A DNA stretch of 64,000 nucleotides from Fervidobacterium nodosum Rt17-B1 (GTDB lineage Bacteria; Thermotogota; Thermotogae; Thermotogales; Fervidobacteriaceae), in NCBI RefSeq assembly GCF_000017545.1, contig NC_009718.1, positions 310,001 through 374,000 of the forward strand, read 5' to 3'. The notes beneath the pieces are model-generated. The model was not told where the DNA came from. It searched no databases and was given only the letters and a program-made list of their open reading frames with translations. Position numbers and translations under genes: made by a program. How positions within the stretch are numbered: the first letter of the stretch is position 1; every line of letters begins with the position of its first letter. Positions 48,571-56,385 of the stretch are shown here, piece by piece.

Positions 48571-48847
48571 TTTTTGATTTTTGTTCTCTTTGTTCTTCTT
48601 TTTCATATTTTTCAACTTCTTTCAGTATATACTTTATACCATTGTAGATACCTGAAGCTAAACCTAAGAATACAAATATTATCAGAAAAATTTTACCCGT
48701 ACCAAACATATTATCTAAGAACATCCCTATTATAATACTAACTAATATGTTCGCGATAATCGTAAATCCAAAGCCTGTGACTATATTCATTTTTGATATT
48801 TCTTTTCCTATGTTAACACCCACGTCGTTACTTTTTTTCTTTGTCAT
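48557..48847 (-). CDS. atpZ: AtpZ/AtpI small membrane protein
   Basis: The protein has 96 residues with two membrane helices (GFTIIANILVSIIIGMFLDNMFG, IFLIIFVFLGLASGIYNGIKYI) and a charged C-terminus. It resembles the AtpZ family, first gene of many Na+ F-ATPase operons and linked to Mg2+ or assembly functions. ATG 48847 has AGGTGAG upstream. Confidence 0.82.
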   Translation of the reverse strand: MTKKKSNDVGVNIGKEISKMNIVTGFGFTIIANILVSIIIGMFLDNMFGTGKIFLIIFVFLGLASGIYNGIKYILKEVEKYEKEEQREQKSKNDEK

Positions 48848-48873
48848 CAAACTCACCTAAACAAGTGTTTAAT

Positions 48874-49956
48874 TTAAATGATTATTATCTCCCTTGGTAG
48901 AGTTGATAATATTTCACATCCATTTTCCCTAACCACAACATCTTCTTCTATCCTTATTCCAAACTCTCCTTCGAGATATATTCCAGGTTCAACCGTCACA
49001 ATATGTCCATCCTCAAGAGGTTTTTCATTTCTATAACTTAGACTTGGATTTTCATGTACTTCTAAGCCTAGTCCGTGTCCTAAACCGTGACCAAAATATT
49101 CTCCATATCCACTTTCAGCAATATGATTTCTTGCGATTGAATCAACTTCTTTGCCTGTGATTCCAGCCTTTATCGAATCGAGTGCTTTTTGCTGAGCGTC
49201 GTATACTATTTTATGAACCTCTTTCACTTTATCTGAAGGTTCACCAATTGAAAATACCCTTGTCAAATCGCTGTTATATCCTTTATACCTTGCGCCCCAG
49301 TCAACGACAATTGCCTCTCCTTTTTCAATGACTTTTTCAGACGCTTTGCCATGTGGTAACGCGCCTCTATAGCCAGATGCGATTATAGTATCAAAAGCTC
49401 TATCATCTGCCCCAAATAATTTCATTTGATATTCCAAATATGCTGCGAGTTCGTATTCTTTCATACCAGGTTTTGCTATTTCAAGCATCTTTTTAAATGC
49501 TTCTTGGGCAATTTCAACCGCTACTTTTATTTTTTCAATTTCTTCTTCTGTTTTTCTTGAACGTACCTCAAGTAATAATGAAGAAACATCTTCAAATTCG
49601 ATTTTTAATTTTTCTCTCAAATCTTCAAAATAGCCAGCTGATATCCTGTCTTTTTCAATAGCAAGCTTTTGTAACTCCATGGAATTTATTAATTCAGCGA
49701 TTGTATCCAAAAACGTTTTAGGCGGGATATATTTAACTAATTCAAACGTACTTTCTTCTTTTACCTGTGTCCAATAGCGTGAATCGGTGACAATAAGATG
49801 TCTTTTTGGTGTGATAAGCAGTGCGGAAAAACTTCCAGTGAAACCTGAAAGATATCTTGTTGTAACAGTATTTGACGACTCAACATTCAAAACCAATATT
49901 GCATCAACATTCTTTTCGAAAATTTTTGCTTTGACCTCTTCTAAACGTGTGTTCAT
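48874..49956 (-). CDS. M24 metallopeptidase, Xaa-Pro aminopeptidase/dipeptidase type
   Basis: The protein has 360 residues. The creatinase-like N-domain covers 1-130. The pita-bread domain has all five metal ligands: Asp in VVDWGARYKG, Asp in SDLTRVF, His in GHGLGHGLGLEVHE, Glu in EPGIYL and Glu in RIEEDVVV. It cleaves peptides with proline in second position. ATG 49956 has GAAGGGGG upstream. It lies between tRNA-Arg and atpZ on the same strand. Confidence 0.95.
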   Translation of the reverse strand: MNTRLEEVKAKIFEKNVDAILVLNVESSNTVTTRYLSGFTGSFSALLITPKRHLIVTDSRYWTQVKEESTFELVKYIPPKTFLDTIAELINSMELQKLAIEKDRISAGYFEDLREKLKIEFEDVSSLLLEVRSRKTEEEIEKIKVAVEIAQEAFKKMLEIAKPGMKEYELAAYLEYQMKLFGADDRAFDTIIASGYRGALPHGKASEKVIEKGEAIVVDWGARYKGYNSDLTRVFSIGEPSDKVKEVHKIVYDAQQKALDSIKAGITGKEVDSIARNHIAESGYGEYFGHGLGHGLGLEVHENPSLSYRNEKPLEDGHIVTVEPGIYLEGEFGIRIEEDVVVRENGCEILSTLPREIIII

Positions 49957-50020
49957 TTAAATAACCCCCTTCAAAAGTCATTCAATTTTATGGTAAAAAA
50001 ATTATCGATATTTTTACACT

Positions 50021-50097
50021 TGGTGTGCTCGGCGGGACTTGAACCCGCAATCTTCGGATCCGGAGTCCGACGCTCTATCCAATTGAGCTACGAGCAC
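50021..50097 (-). tRNA. tRNA-Arg (anticodon CCG), CCA encoded
   Basis: The minus strand folds as a tRNA: acceptor GTGCTCG/CGAGCAC, D arm with AGCTCAATTGGATAGAGC, anticodon stem TCGGA/TCCGA around loop CTCCGGA (anticodon CCG), and T arm GCGGG-TTCAAGT-CCCGC. The discriminator is A and CCA is encoded. It decodes CGG. It lies in the spacer between ruvX and the peptidase gene and is probably cut from a long transcript. Confidence 0.98.
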
Positions 50098-50104
50098 TTA
50101 AAAA

Positions 50105-50785
50105 CTATTCTTTTGTAACAGTGAATGAATAAACAGGTATTTGATTAATTTGTGTATCTCTCAATTCTAAATCTAAATTAGACAATATCTGTCTAATTTC
50201 GTTGTTAATTATAATACATTCTGGTTTTTTTTCAATCTCGGAAAGTGACTTAGAAAAATCTTTAAAGACTCTATATACGAAAAAACCTTTTGAAAATAAC
50301 GTGTAGGCTGTATATGGATCTTCGGAGAACGCGATTCCAGATGAAATATTGAATTTATCATCGTATGGGACTTCTATTACAATTGCAAATTCTGCTTTTA
50401 TCTCTTGTGACTGCTTTATTTTTGTTATTTCGAGTTTTTTCACCCTTTGTGGATTATTGATATAGTCCAATAAAAGCTGCTCAGCACTGAAGCGGTCATC
50501 GTCTTTTTTTTGGTATGTTTTTGCCATCTGGGTTGTCAACCTTTCATCTATAAAAAGTACTTCTTTTCCCTGTTTCAAAAGTTTTATACCGAATTTTATA
50601 ACTTCAAATGTTTGCGTAGAATAATTTCCACTCATGGATAATGGTATACCTAAAATTATTTTTTTGAATGACGATATCTTTGTATGTATTTCCGAGGTTT
50701 TAATTGTTCCGCTCTCAGAAACAAAAACGTTTCCAATGGCATAGCCACACTTACTTTTTCCATAATCAATGGCTATAATACTCAT
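50105..50785 (-). CDS. RuvX/YqgF family RNase H-like protein with C-terminal extension
   Basis: The protein has 226 residues. The first 125 follow the YqgF/RuvX fold: IIAIDYGKSKCGYAIG (first Asp), LGIPLSMSG, VLFIDERLTT (Glu) and DDRFSAEQLLLDY (last Asp pair). The family handles Holliday junctions or 16S rRNA 5' end maturation. The extra 90 residues (EFAIVIEVPYDDKF onward) are not recognised. ATG 50785 overlaps the small upstream ORF by 20 bases. Confidence 0.85.
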   Translation of the reverse strand: MSIIAIDYGKSKCGYAIGNVFVSESGTIKTSEIHTKISSFKKIILGIPLSMSGNYSTQTFEVIKFGIKLLKQGKEVLFIDERLTTQMAKTYQKKDDDRFSAEQLLLDYINNPQRVKKLEITKIKQSQEIKAEFAIVIEVPYDDKFNISSGIAFSEDPYTAYTLFSKGFFVYRVFKDFSKSLSEIEKKPECIIINNEIRQILSNLDLELRDTQINQIPVYSFTVTKE

Positions 50786-50981
50786 CTATAATATTTCCTC
50801 CAAGTTTTTCGATATTTCCAATCTTGCTTTCGTTTTCAGTAACTTCATCTAGTGCTATAACCATCTTTGACGGATTTTTTGGATCGGGGAATAATTTTGC
50901 ATGTATTCCTTTTTTTCTTAGCTCAATGAGATTTTCAATAGGTTTTTCAGTCCTTAAAATATATTTTAAGTTCTGAGTCAT
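50766..50981 (-). CDS. Small conserved-looking protein between recJ and ruvX
   Basis: The protein has 71 residues from ATG 50981, with GGAGAGA upstream. It reads as a compact alpha/beta protein (LRTEKPIENLIELRKKGIHAKLF, PDPKNPSKMVIALDEV). It overlaps the recJ end by 35 bases and the ruvX start by 20 bases, so coupling in translation is likely. No family is recognised. Confidence 0.65.
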   Translation of the reverse strand: MTQNLKYILRTEKPIENLIELRKKGIHAKLFPDPKNPSKMVIALDEVTENESKIGNIEKLGGNIIDEYYSH

Positions 50982-53916
50982 GCATATATCTCTCCTCTAT
51001 CAGTCTGTATATTTCTTTCATAGATAAGGCCTCGAGTTGAAGAGTGTATCTTTCAAAATAAGGTAATTCAATTTCTCTTTCTTTAAGCCTTGTTATTTTT
51101 TCTGGAATAAAATCAACAGGTTTAACTATATTTTCAACTATTCCGCCGAGATCTTTGTAAATGCTCTTTACAACCCCCTTTGGTATATCGTAATTTGATA
51201 ATATAGCCTCAAAATCATCTTGTTTCATCGGAAGATATATATTTAATTCTTCAACTATCTTTTCCAAGTTTTCAAGCGTGGGGAATAATTTTTTCAATGA
51301 TTCGTATCTTTTATTCACGTCTTGTGTTGAATAATTTAACTGCAGCAGCACATTTCCATCTCCGCTCACTGCGTCAATTATTTCACTCAGAGTATAAGGG
51401 AAGTCAAAGAGTCTCACTTCGACCTTTCCAAATAAACCAGGTAATCCATCTGTATTCGTTGAAGAAATAAGCCTCTTTATTTTTCTTTTCTTTACAAGAT
51501 TGGATATAATTAGTCTTTGGAATGGGGCAAGCTGTGAAGAGTAAAAGACCGTATCTCGAGCGGACATCTTTTTTACGTAATTGTTGAAGAAAATTTCTAC
51601 AGAGTTATGCGTTGAAAATAGATAAACAAGTGAAGAAACAGTATTGTTGAGAGACTTTGGCTGATTTCTCTTATCTTCTATTGAGAATTCAGATTTACCT
51701 TCAACTTCATAAATTGGAAGATTGGTTTCGAAATTAAATATTGTTGTGTAAAATGCTTGCTTACCAAATTTATAAATTATCCTTTCAAATAGGTTTTCGT
51801 CAAAATTTCTCAAGAAATGAATTTCGTTTAAAACTACAAAATCAAAATCATCTAAGCTGGAAATGAACTTATCGGCATATACCGCATTCGTCACAATGTG
51901 CCTTCCATTACTTCTGTTAACAGAATTAAGTAGTACCAAGCCTTGTATGTTATGTCTCTGTAAACTTTCATAGATATGCATGGCCTCGATACTTGATGAA
52001 TTTATAATTAATACTCTTCCTTTTCTCATTAAATCGTACAAAAATGCATTCCTAAAGTGCATTTTAAATCTTATAACCGCTGGTCTTTGTATTTTGTATA
52101 AATTGCTTACTTTTTCAATTCTGGAGAATATATCATCTTCTATATGTTTTTGACTGTACTCTTCTTCTTTCTGTTGTTTCCAGTTCACGCTAAATGAATG
52201 CAAAAAGGCTCTATCCATAACATCATCATCACTTATATGATAAAATTTTAAATCCAAAACATTAAGCTGAGGACCAGCTTCTCCAGTCCTTAAGTTGCCA
52301 ACAACGTCCATTCGTATAAATTGTGGTTGAATACCATACATTTCATTTGGTGAGAATTTTAGTCCAAACCCTACACCTTCTATGCTATTGCTATTACCTT
52401 TTAGAGTTAATCGAATGTTGTAACCTGTTTCACCAAAGATTTTAAATCGTTCAACTGGGCTGTTTTGTATTAAAAATACTGGCTCAGGATTACCATGTCC
52501 GTATGGCTCTAATAATTCTATTGATTTTAATAAATCTTCATTTATTTCATCTACAGATATTTTTTCATCTACGGCAATTACTTCTTCTACTTTTATATCT
52601 TCTTCTCTTATTTTTTCGCGTATTGCTTTTATCAGCTCTGGAATTTTTTCTTCTTTCAAGCTGAAACCAAGTGCCATTGTGTGCCCACCAAAATCTTCAA
52701 ATATATCTCTAAATCTTTCAAGTAATTCTATTATGTTAACACCTTGAACACTCCTAGCAGAACCTCTTCCTACTCCATCTTCGATGGATATCACCATAAC
52801 AGGTTTGTTATACAAATGCACAAGTCTTGTGGCGACTATCCCTATAACACCAAGATGCCATCCATAACCGTAAGCAACAACTATTGGTAAACTATCAAGG
52901 TTATTTGATTCAATCATCTGTACAGCTTCGTTATATATTTTTGCTTCGATACCCTGCCTTGTTACATTATATCCTAACAAAATCTCTACAAGCTCAGTCG
53001 CACTTGCCTCATCTTTGGTGACTATCAGTTTAAATGCATCATCAGGAGAATCGAGCCTGCCAGCTGCATTAAGTTTTGGAGCGATTCTATAACCAATATC
53101 GCGCGTACTTATCGTGGCAATACCTATTTTTTGAATAAGTCGAACAATGCCGAGTTTAGCTGTATTGTTAAGCCTTTTTAGGCCTTCTCGAACAATGTAC
53201 CTATTTTCGTCTAAAAGTTCAACCATATCTGCAACTGTACCAAGGGCAACTAAATCTAACAATTCATCGGTTACAGATGGTGGGATATTCATTTTTTCTG
53301 CTAGTGCGGTAATAAGTTTGTAGGCGACTCCTACTCCTGCAAATTCCTTGAAAGGATATTCGTCGTCTGGTCTTTTTGGATTAACAATCGCATCGGCGTT
53401 AGGAAGGGTTTCTTTTGGTTGGTGATGATCTGTTATAACAATGTTTAGACCAAGTTCCTTAGCCTTATCAACGGCTTCAAAAGCGGTTATGCCACAATCT
53501 ACCGTTAAGATTGTTTTGAATCCCTTTAGAACAATCTCTTCGACAAATTGTGGTTGAATACCGTAACCATTATCCACACGCTTTGGAATGTAGTAATCTA
53601 CGTTCCATCCATTTTCTGAAAGAAAAGTGTAAAGTACAGCCGTACCAGTAATACCATCCACGTCATAATCGCCGTGGATTATAACTTTCTCGCCGTTGTC
53701 TCTTGCTCTTAACAATATTTCAACGGCTTTCTCCATGTCTTTTAATAAAAATGGAGAACGTAGTGTTTGACGCGTTGGATTAAGAAATCTTTTGGCATCT
53801 TCTTCTGTTTTTATACCACGCAGTACCAATAACTTTGCAACGAACTTATTTACACCCAGCCTTTCAGAGAGTTCTTGAACAAGGTGTTCATCTACCTGCC
53901 TTAATTCCCATCTCAT
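50947..53916 (-). CDS. recJ: Single-strand DNA exonuclease RecJ with long C-terminal extension
   Basis: The protein has 989 residues, against about 560-580 for ordinary RecJ. The nuclease core has HGDYDVDG (81-88), DHH at 163-165 in ITDHHQPKE, the DHHA1 part with GGHTMALGFSL near 400, and an OB-like domain to about 560. From about 570 to 989 there is an extra region with a helicase-like flavour: GRVLIINSSSIEAMHIYESLQ and FDFVVLNEIHFL (like a DExH Walker B). I see no Walker A, so the extension looks like a degenerate ATPase module. ATG 53916 has GAGGAG upstream. Confidence 0.92.
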   Translation of the reverse strand: MRWELRQVDEHLVQELSERLGVNKFVAKLLVLRGIKTEEDAKRFLNPTRQTLRSPFLLKDMEKAVEILLRARDNGEKVIIHGDYDVDGITGTAVLYTFLSENGWNVDYYIPKRVDNGYGIQPQFVEEIVLKGFKTILTVDCGITAFEAVDKAKELGLNIVITDHHQPKETLPNADAIVNPKRPDDEYPFKEFAGVGVAYKLITALAEKMNIPPSVTDELLDLVALGTVADMVELLDENRYIVREGLKRLNNTAKLGIVRLIQKIGIATISTRDIGYRIAPKLNAAGRLDSPDDAFKLIVTKDEASATELVEILLGYNVTRQGIEAKIYNEAVQMIESNNLDSLPIVVAYGYGWHLGVIGIVATRLVHLYNKPVMVISIEDGVGRGSARSVQGVNIIELLERFRDIFEDFGGHTMALGFSLKEEKIPELIKAIREKIREEDIKVEEVIAVDEKISVDEINEDLLKSIELLEPYGHGNPEPVFLIQNSPVERFKIFGETGYNIRLTLKGNSNSIEGVGFGLKFSPNEMYGIQPQFIRMDVVGNLRTGEAGPQLNVLDLKFYHISDDDVMDRAFLHSFSVNWKQQKEEEYSQKHIEDDIFSRIEKVSNLYKIQRPAVIRFKMHFRNAFLYDLMRKGRVLIINSSSIEAMHIYESLQRHNIQGLVLLNSVNRSNGRHIVTNAVYADKFISSLDDFDFVVLNEIHFLRNFDENLFERIIYKFGKQAFYTTIFNFETNLPIYEVEGKSEFSIEDKRNQPKSLNNTVSSLVYLFSTHNSVEIFFNNYVKKMSARDTVFYSSQLAPFQRLIISNLVKKRKIKRLISSTNTDGLPGLFGKVEVRLFDFPYTLSEIIDAVSGDGNVLLQLNYSTQDVNKRYESLKKLFPTLENLEKIVEELNIYLPMKQDDFEAILSNYDIPKGVVKSIYKDLGGIVENIVKPVDFIPEKITRLKEREIELPYFERYTLQLEALSMKEIYRLIEERYMHDSELKIYFKD

Positions 53917-54026
53917 CAGCTCCTCAACCTTTCTATTTTAAATTTTTCATTCTACAAGAAATTTTATCACGGATTTGAATTTTTTGGTTAAATTCTTATG
54001 TTAAATTTCAAAAACAAAGTATGTCA

Positions 54027-54059
54027 TTGTTCGCTTTACGAACAAGATTGTGGTATAAT
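54027..54059 (+). promoter_or_regulatory. Promoter with palindromic operator, ancestral promoter of the amidohydrolase gene
   Basis: Extended -10 TGGTATAAT (54051-54059). Upstream lies a perfect 7-bp palindrome TTGTTCG-CTTTA-CGAACAA (54027-54045) over the -35 and spacer. It reads toward the IS and, before the insertion, toward the amidohydrolase gene. Joining the two target-duplication copies restores a leader of roughly 25 bases to the GAGGAGGGG site. Confidence 0.65.
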
Positions 54060-54085
54060 TATACGTGAGTTCTGTATTTCATAAT

Positions 54086-55132
54086 GATGCTGTTAACTAG
54101 TAGTGATGATGGAAGCTAAAGCTGTAATCATCTCATTTTCGTTCTCATATAACTTGCATAGGTTCCTTACTACACAAAAACCATTTACATAGTACCGTAT
54201 GTTGCTAAATTTCTTGAAGCTCCTTTTCGCCCTAACAAACATCTTAAATAACGAAAATTTCGATTCACATTCGTTGTTTTTACCTAGTCTTACTTCTCTG
54301 TGCTCAACATTATCAAAATTTAGTTTCACTGCTATCTCGTACGCTTTTAGTCCATCAGTTATTAACTCTATTTGTGTGTTTTGTTTTCTTTGACTAAAGT
54401 ATTTATCTAACAATATCTTAACTTGTGACATATCACGATATCTTGATACATGCCAAGCTACTATTAAATTCGTACCATGCTCAACTAATAGCCACACATA
54501 GTACTTTTTGTCTCGAAATACAATAACTGTTTCATCACCATGAACTTTAAATACATTCTCAAACTCAAAAAGCGAAATAACAGAAGATAACTTGATAATC
54601 CATTTGTAAATAGCGACATGAGAGACATTGATATTCAAGCAAGCTTTAATAGCACGAAGAGAAAGGTTGTATTTGAAGTACAAGATGAAAGCTTTGAGAA
54701 TGATATAGATAGGGAAACGGAAGAATTTGAAAGGATGAAAGTTGAAAGGCACAGGCTGAGGAAGAGAAAGTGGAACAGAAGTTTTGAAGTTGCACTTTCT
54801 GCATCTGAAACGAACGAAATAACGGCGGATTTTGTAAATTTCCATGACATGGTTACAATGAACACAACGAGGGTAAGGGAAAGAAAAAAGTTTGTGTTTT
54901 TTGGTGAAAGAAAGTTTAAAATAACGCTTGCAATCTTTGCAAAAGAAGATTTGGTTTTTGAACTTATCATGACCGTTTTTGATGAAGTTAGAAGAGCCAC
55001 AATGAGGGCATTTGAGTTGGACATTAACCATATCGGGATACCTCCTTATTGAGAGTATATTGGGGGGTGTCCCCTATTTAAGAAGATAATATGGTTTTTG
55101 AAATTTATCAATACCTTTGGTTAACAAAATCT
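54086..55132 (-). mobile_element. IS6-like insertion sequence, copy 2 (1047 bp), with 8-bp target duplication
   Basis: Ends GATGCTGTTAAC (left) and, read inward from the right, GATTTTGTTAAC. The flanking octamer TTCATAAT is present at 54078-54085 and 55133-55140 as a perfect direct repeat, fixing the borders. The right terminal repeat supplies TTGATA, and TATCTT lies 17 bases further in. The leader keeps GGGGACACCCCCC and the GGAGGTATCCC site as in copy 1. The transposase stop lies in the left terminal repeat. An intact duplication suggests a simple insertion that is younger or less disturbed than copy 1. Confidence 0.95.
54093..55031 (-). CDS. IS6-like DDE transposase, copy 2
   Basis: The protein has 312 residues from ATG 55031, with AAGGAGG upstream. 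It keeps the zinc ribbon (CPHCGSS, CKDC), the second pair (CVHCNH, CRKC), the helix-turn-helix (SLRAIKACLNINVSHVAIYKW) and the DDE core (HGDETVIVF, ITDGLKAYE, NNECESKFSLFK). It is related to copy 1 over the full length but clearly diverged. The catalytic set is complete. Confidence 0.93.
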   Translation of the reverse strand: MVNVQLKCPHCGSSNFIKNGHDKFKNQIFFCKDCKRYFKLSFTKKHKLFSFPYPRCVHCNHVMEIYKIRRYFVRFRCRKCNFKTSVPLSLPQPVPFNFHPFKFFRFPIYIILKAFILYFKYNLSLRAIKACLNINVSHVAIYKWIIKLSSVISLFEFENVFKVHGDETVIVFRDKKYYVWLLVEHGTNLIVAWHVSRYRDMSQVKILLDKYFSQRKQNTQIELITDGLKAYEIAVKLNFDNVEHREVRLGKNNECESKFSLFKMFVRAKRSFKKFSNIRYYVNGFCVVRNLCKLYENENEMITALASIITTS

Positions 55133-55155
55133 TCATAATTCGAGGAGGGGTAATC

Positions 55156-56316
55156 GTGGGAAAGATGCTTTTAAGAGGTGGAACAGTTGTTACAGTTACA
55201 AATGGTACATTTGTTGGAGATGTATTAATTGAGGATGGAAAGATTAGTAAGGTTGGTAAAAGTATTAAGGTGAAAGCGGATAAAGTTTTAGATTTATCCG
55301 GGAAGTATGTTTTGCCCGGTTTTATCGATGCTCACTCACATATTGGATTGTACGAAGAGGCAGTTGGAGCCATGCAGGATGGTAATGAGATAGGAGAGCC
55401 TATTACTCCAGAAGTGCGAGCTATAGATGCTTTTAATCCTTATGATATTGCCATCAAAAGGGCACTAGATGGTGGGTTTACAACAGTTATGATTGTTCCG
55501 GGCAGTGCAAATGTCATTGGGGGGCAAGGGGCGATTATTAAGTTTAAATCTCACATCGTTGATTATTGTATAGTTAAATCACCAGCTGGACTAAAGATGG
55601 CAACAGGTGAAAATCCAAAGAGAGTTTACGGAGAACTTAAAAAACTTCCATCAACAAGACTTGGAATTGCTGCTTTGATGAGATCGTATTTTATGAAAGT
55701 ACAAGATTATATTGAGAAAAAGAAAAAAGCAATTGAAAAAGACGGAGTTTTTCTAGATAGAGACCCTAAACTTGAAGTCGGGGAACTTGTTCTTAAAGGT
55801 GTTATCCCTGCAAGAATACATGCTCACAGAGCTCAGGATATTGTAACAGCAGTTAGGATAGCCAAAGAATTTAACTTTAAACTTGTCATTGAACATGGTA
55901 CTGAAGCGTACAAGGTTGCCGATTATTTGGCTGAAAATAATATACCTGTTGTGGTTGGACCATTTGGTTTTAGAACAAAGATAGAACTCAAAGACCAGAC
56001 GTACGAAAATGTAAAAATACTTAATGAAAAAGGAGTTTTGACAGCTATAATGGTTGACCATCCTGTGGTTCATCTCGAGTACGCAAATATGCATGCTGCA
56101 CTTGCCATGAAATATGGTGCGAATAAAGATGATATTCTCAAAATGCTCACAATTAACCCTGCAAAAATTCTTGGAATAGATGATAAAGTTGGTTCCATCG
56201 AGGTAGGTAAGGATGCGGACATAGTTATTTGGGATAACGACCCATTCCTTCCACAGGCAAAGGTTGAAAAGGTGTTTATCGAAGGTAAAGAGATAGAATG
56301 GTGGGGAGAAAAATAA
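55156..56316 (+). CDS. Amidohydrolase (imidazolonepropionase-like)
   Basis: Metal-dependent hydrolase of 386 residues. GTG 55156 has GAGGAGGGG 5 bases upstream. Motifs: PGFIDAHSHIGLYE (HxH), RIHAHRAQDI (His), VIEHGTEAYK (His), MVDHPV (Asp), and the C-terminal composite sandwich VGSIEVGKDADIVIWDNDP. It probably acts on a cyclic amide or peptide-like substrate; the exact reaction is not readable. IS copy 2 lies 15 bases upstream of the gene's ribosome site and separates it from its promoter. Confidence 0.92.
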   Translation: MGKMLLRGGTVVTVTNGTFVGDVLIEDGKISKVGKSIKVKADKVLDLSGKYVLPGFIDAHSHIGLYEEAVGAMQDGNEIGEPITPEVRAIDAFNPYDIAIKRALDGGFTTVMIVPGSANVIGGQGAIIKFKSHIVDYCIVKSPAGLKMATGENPKRVYGELKKLPSTRLGIAALMRSYFMKVQDYIEKKKKAIEKDGVFLDRDPKLEVGELVLKGVIPARIHAHRAQDIVTAVRIAKEFNFKLVIEHGTEAYKVADYLAENNIPVVVGPFGFRTKIELKDQTYENVKILNEKGVLTAIMVDHPVVHLEYANMHAALAMKYGANKDDILKMLTINPAKILGIDDKVGSIEVGKDADIVIWDNDPFLPQAKVEKVFIEGKEIEWWGEK

Positions 56317-56326
56317 ACCGATACTT

Positions 56327-56367
56327 CGAAAAAAAACAAAAGCCGAGCTTAAAGCTCGGCTTTTTAA
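56327..56367. terminator. Bidirectional terminator between amidohydrolase and flavodiiron genes
   Basis: AGCCGAGC and GCTCGGCT form an 8-bp stem with loop TTAAA. Five T follow on the plus strand, and an A-rich run precedes it, giving T on the minus strand. Confidence 0.92.
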
Positions 56368-56385
56368 TTGAAACCGAACTGAATA

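Noticed and set aside
50021-50097. tRNA-Arg as an attachment site of an integrated element
   Set aside because: No integrase, no repeated tRNA end and no foreign-looking genes on either side. The flanks are ordinary housekeeping genes.
54618-55052. Plus-strand frame of 144 codons opposite transposase copy 2
   Set aside because: It lies wholly antisense to a well-supported DDE transposase, has charged low-complexity composition and no ribosome-binding site.
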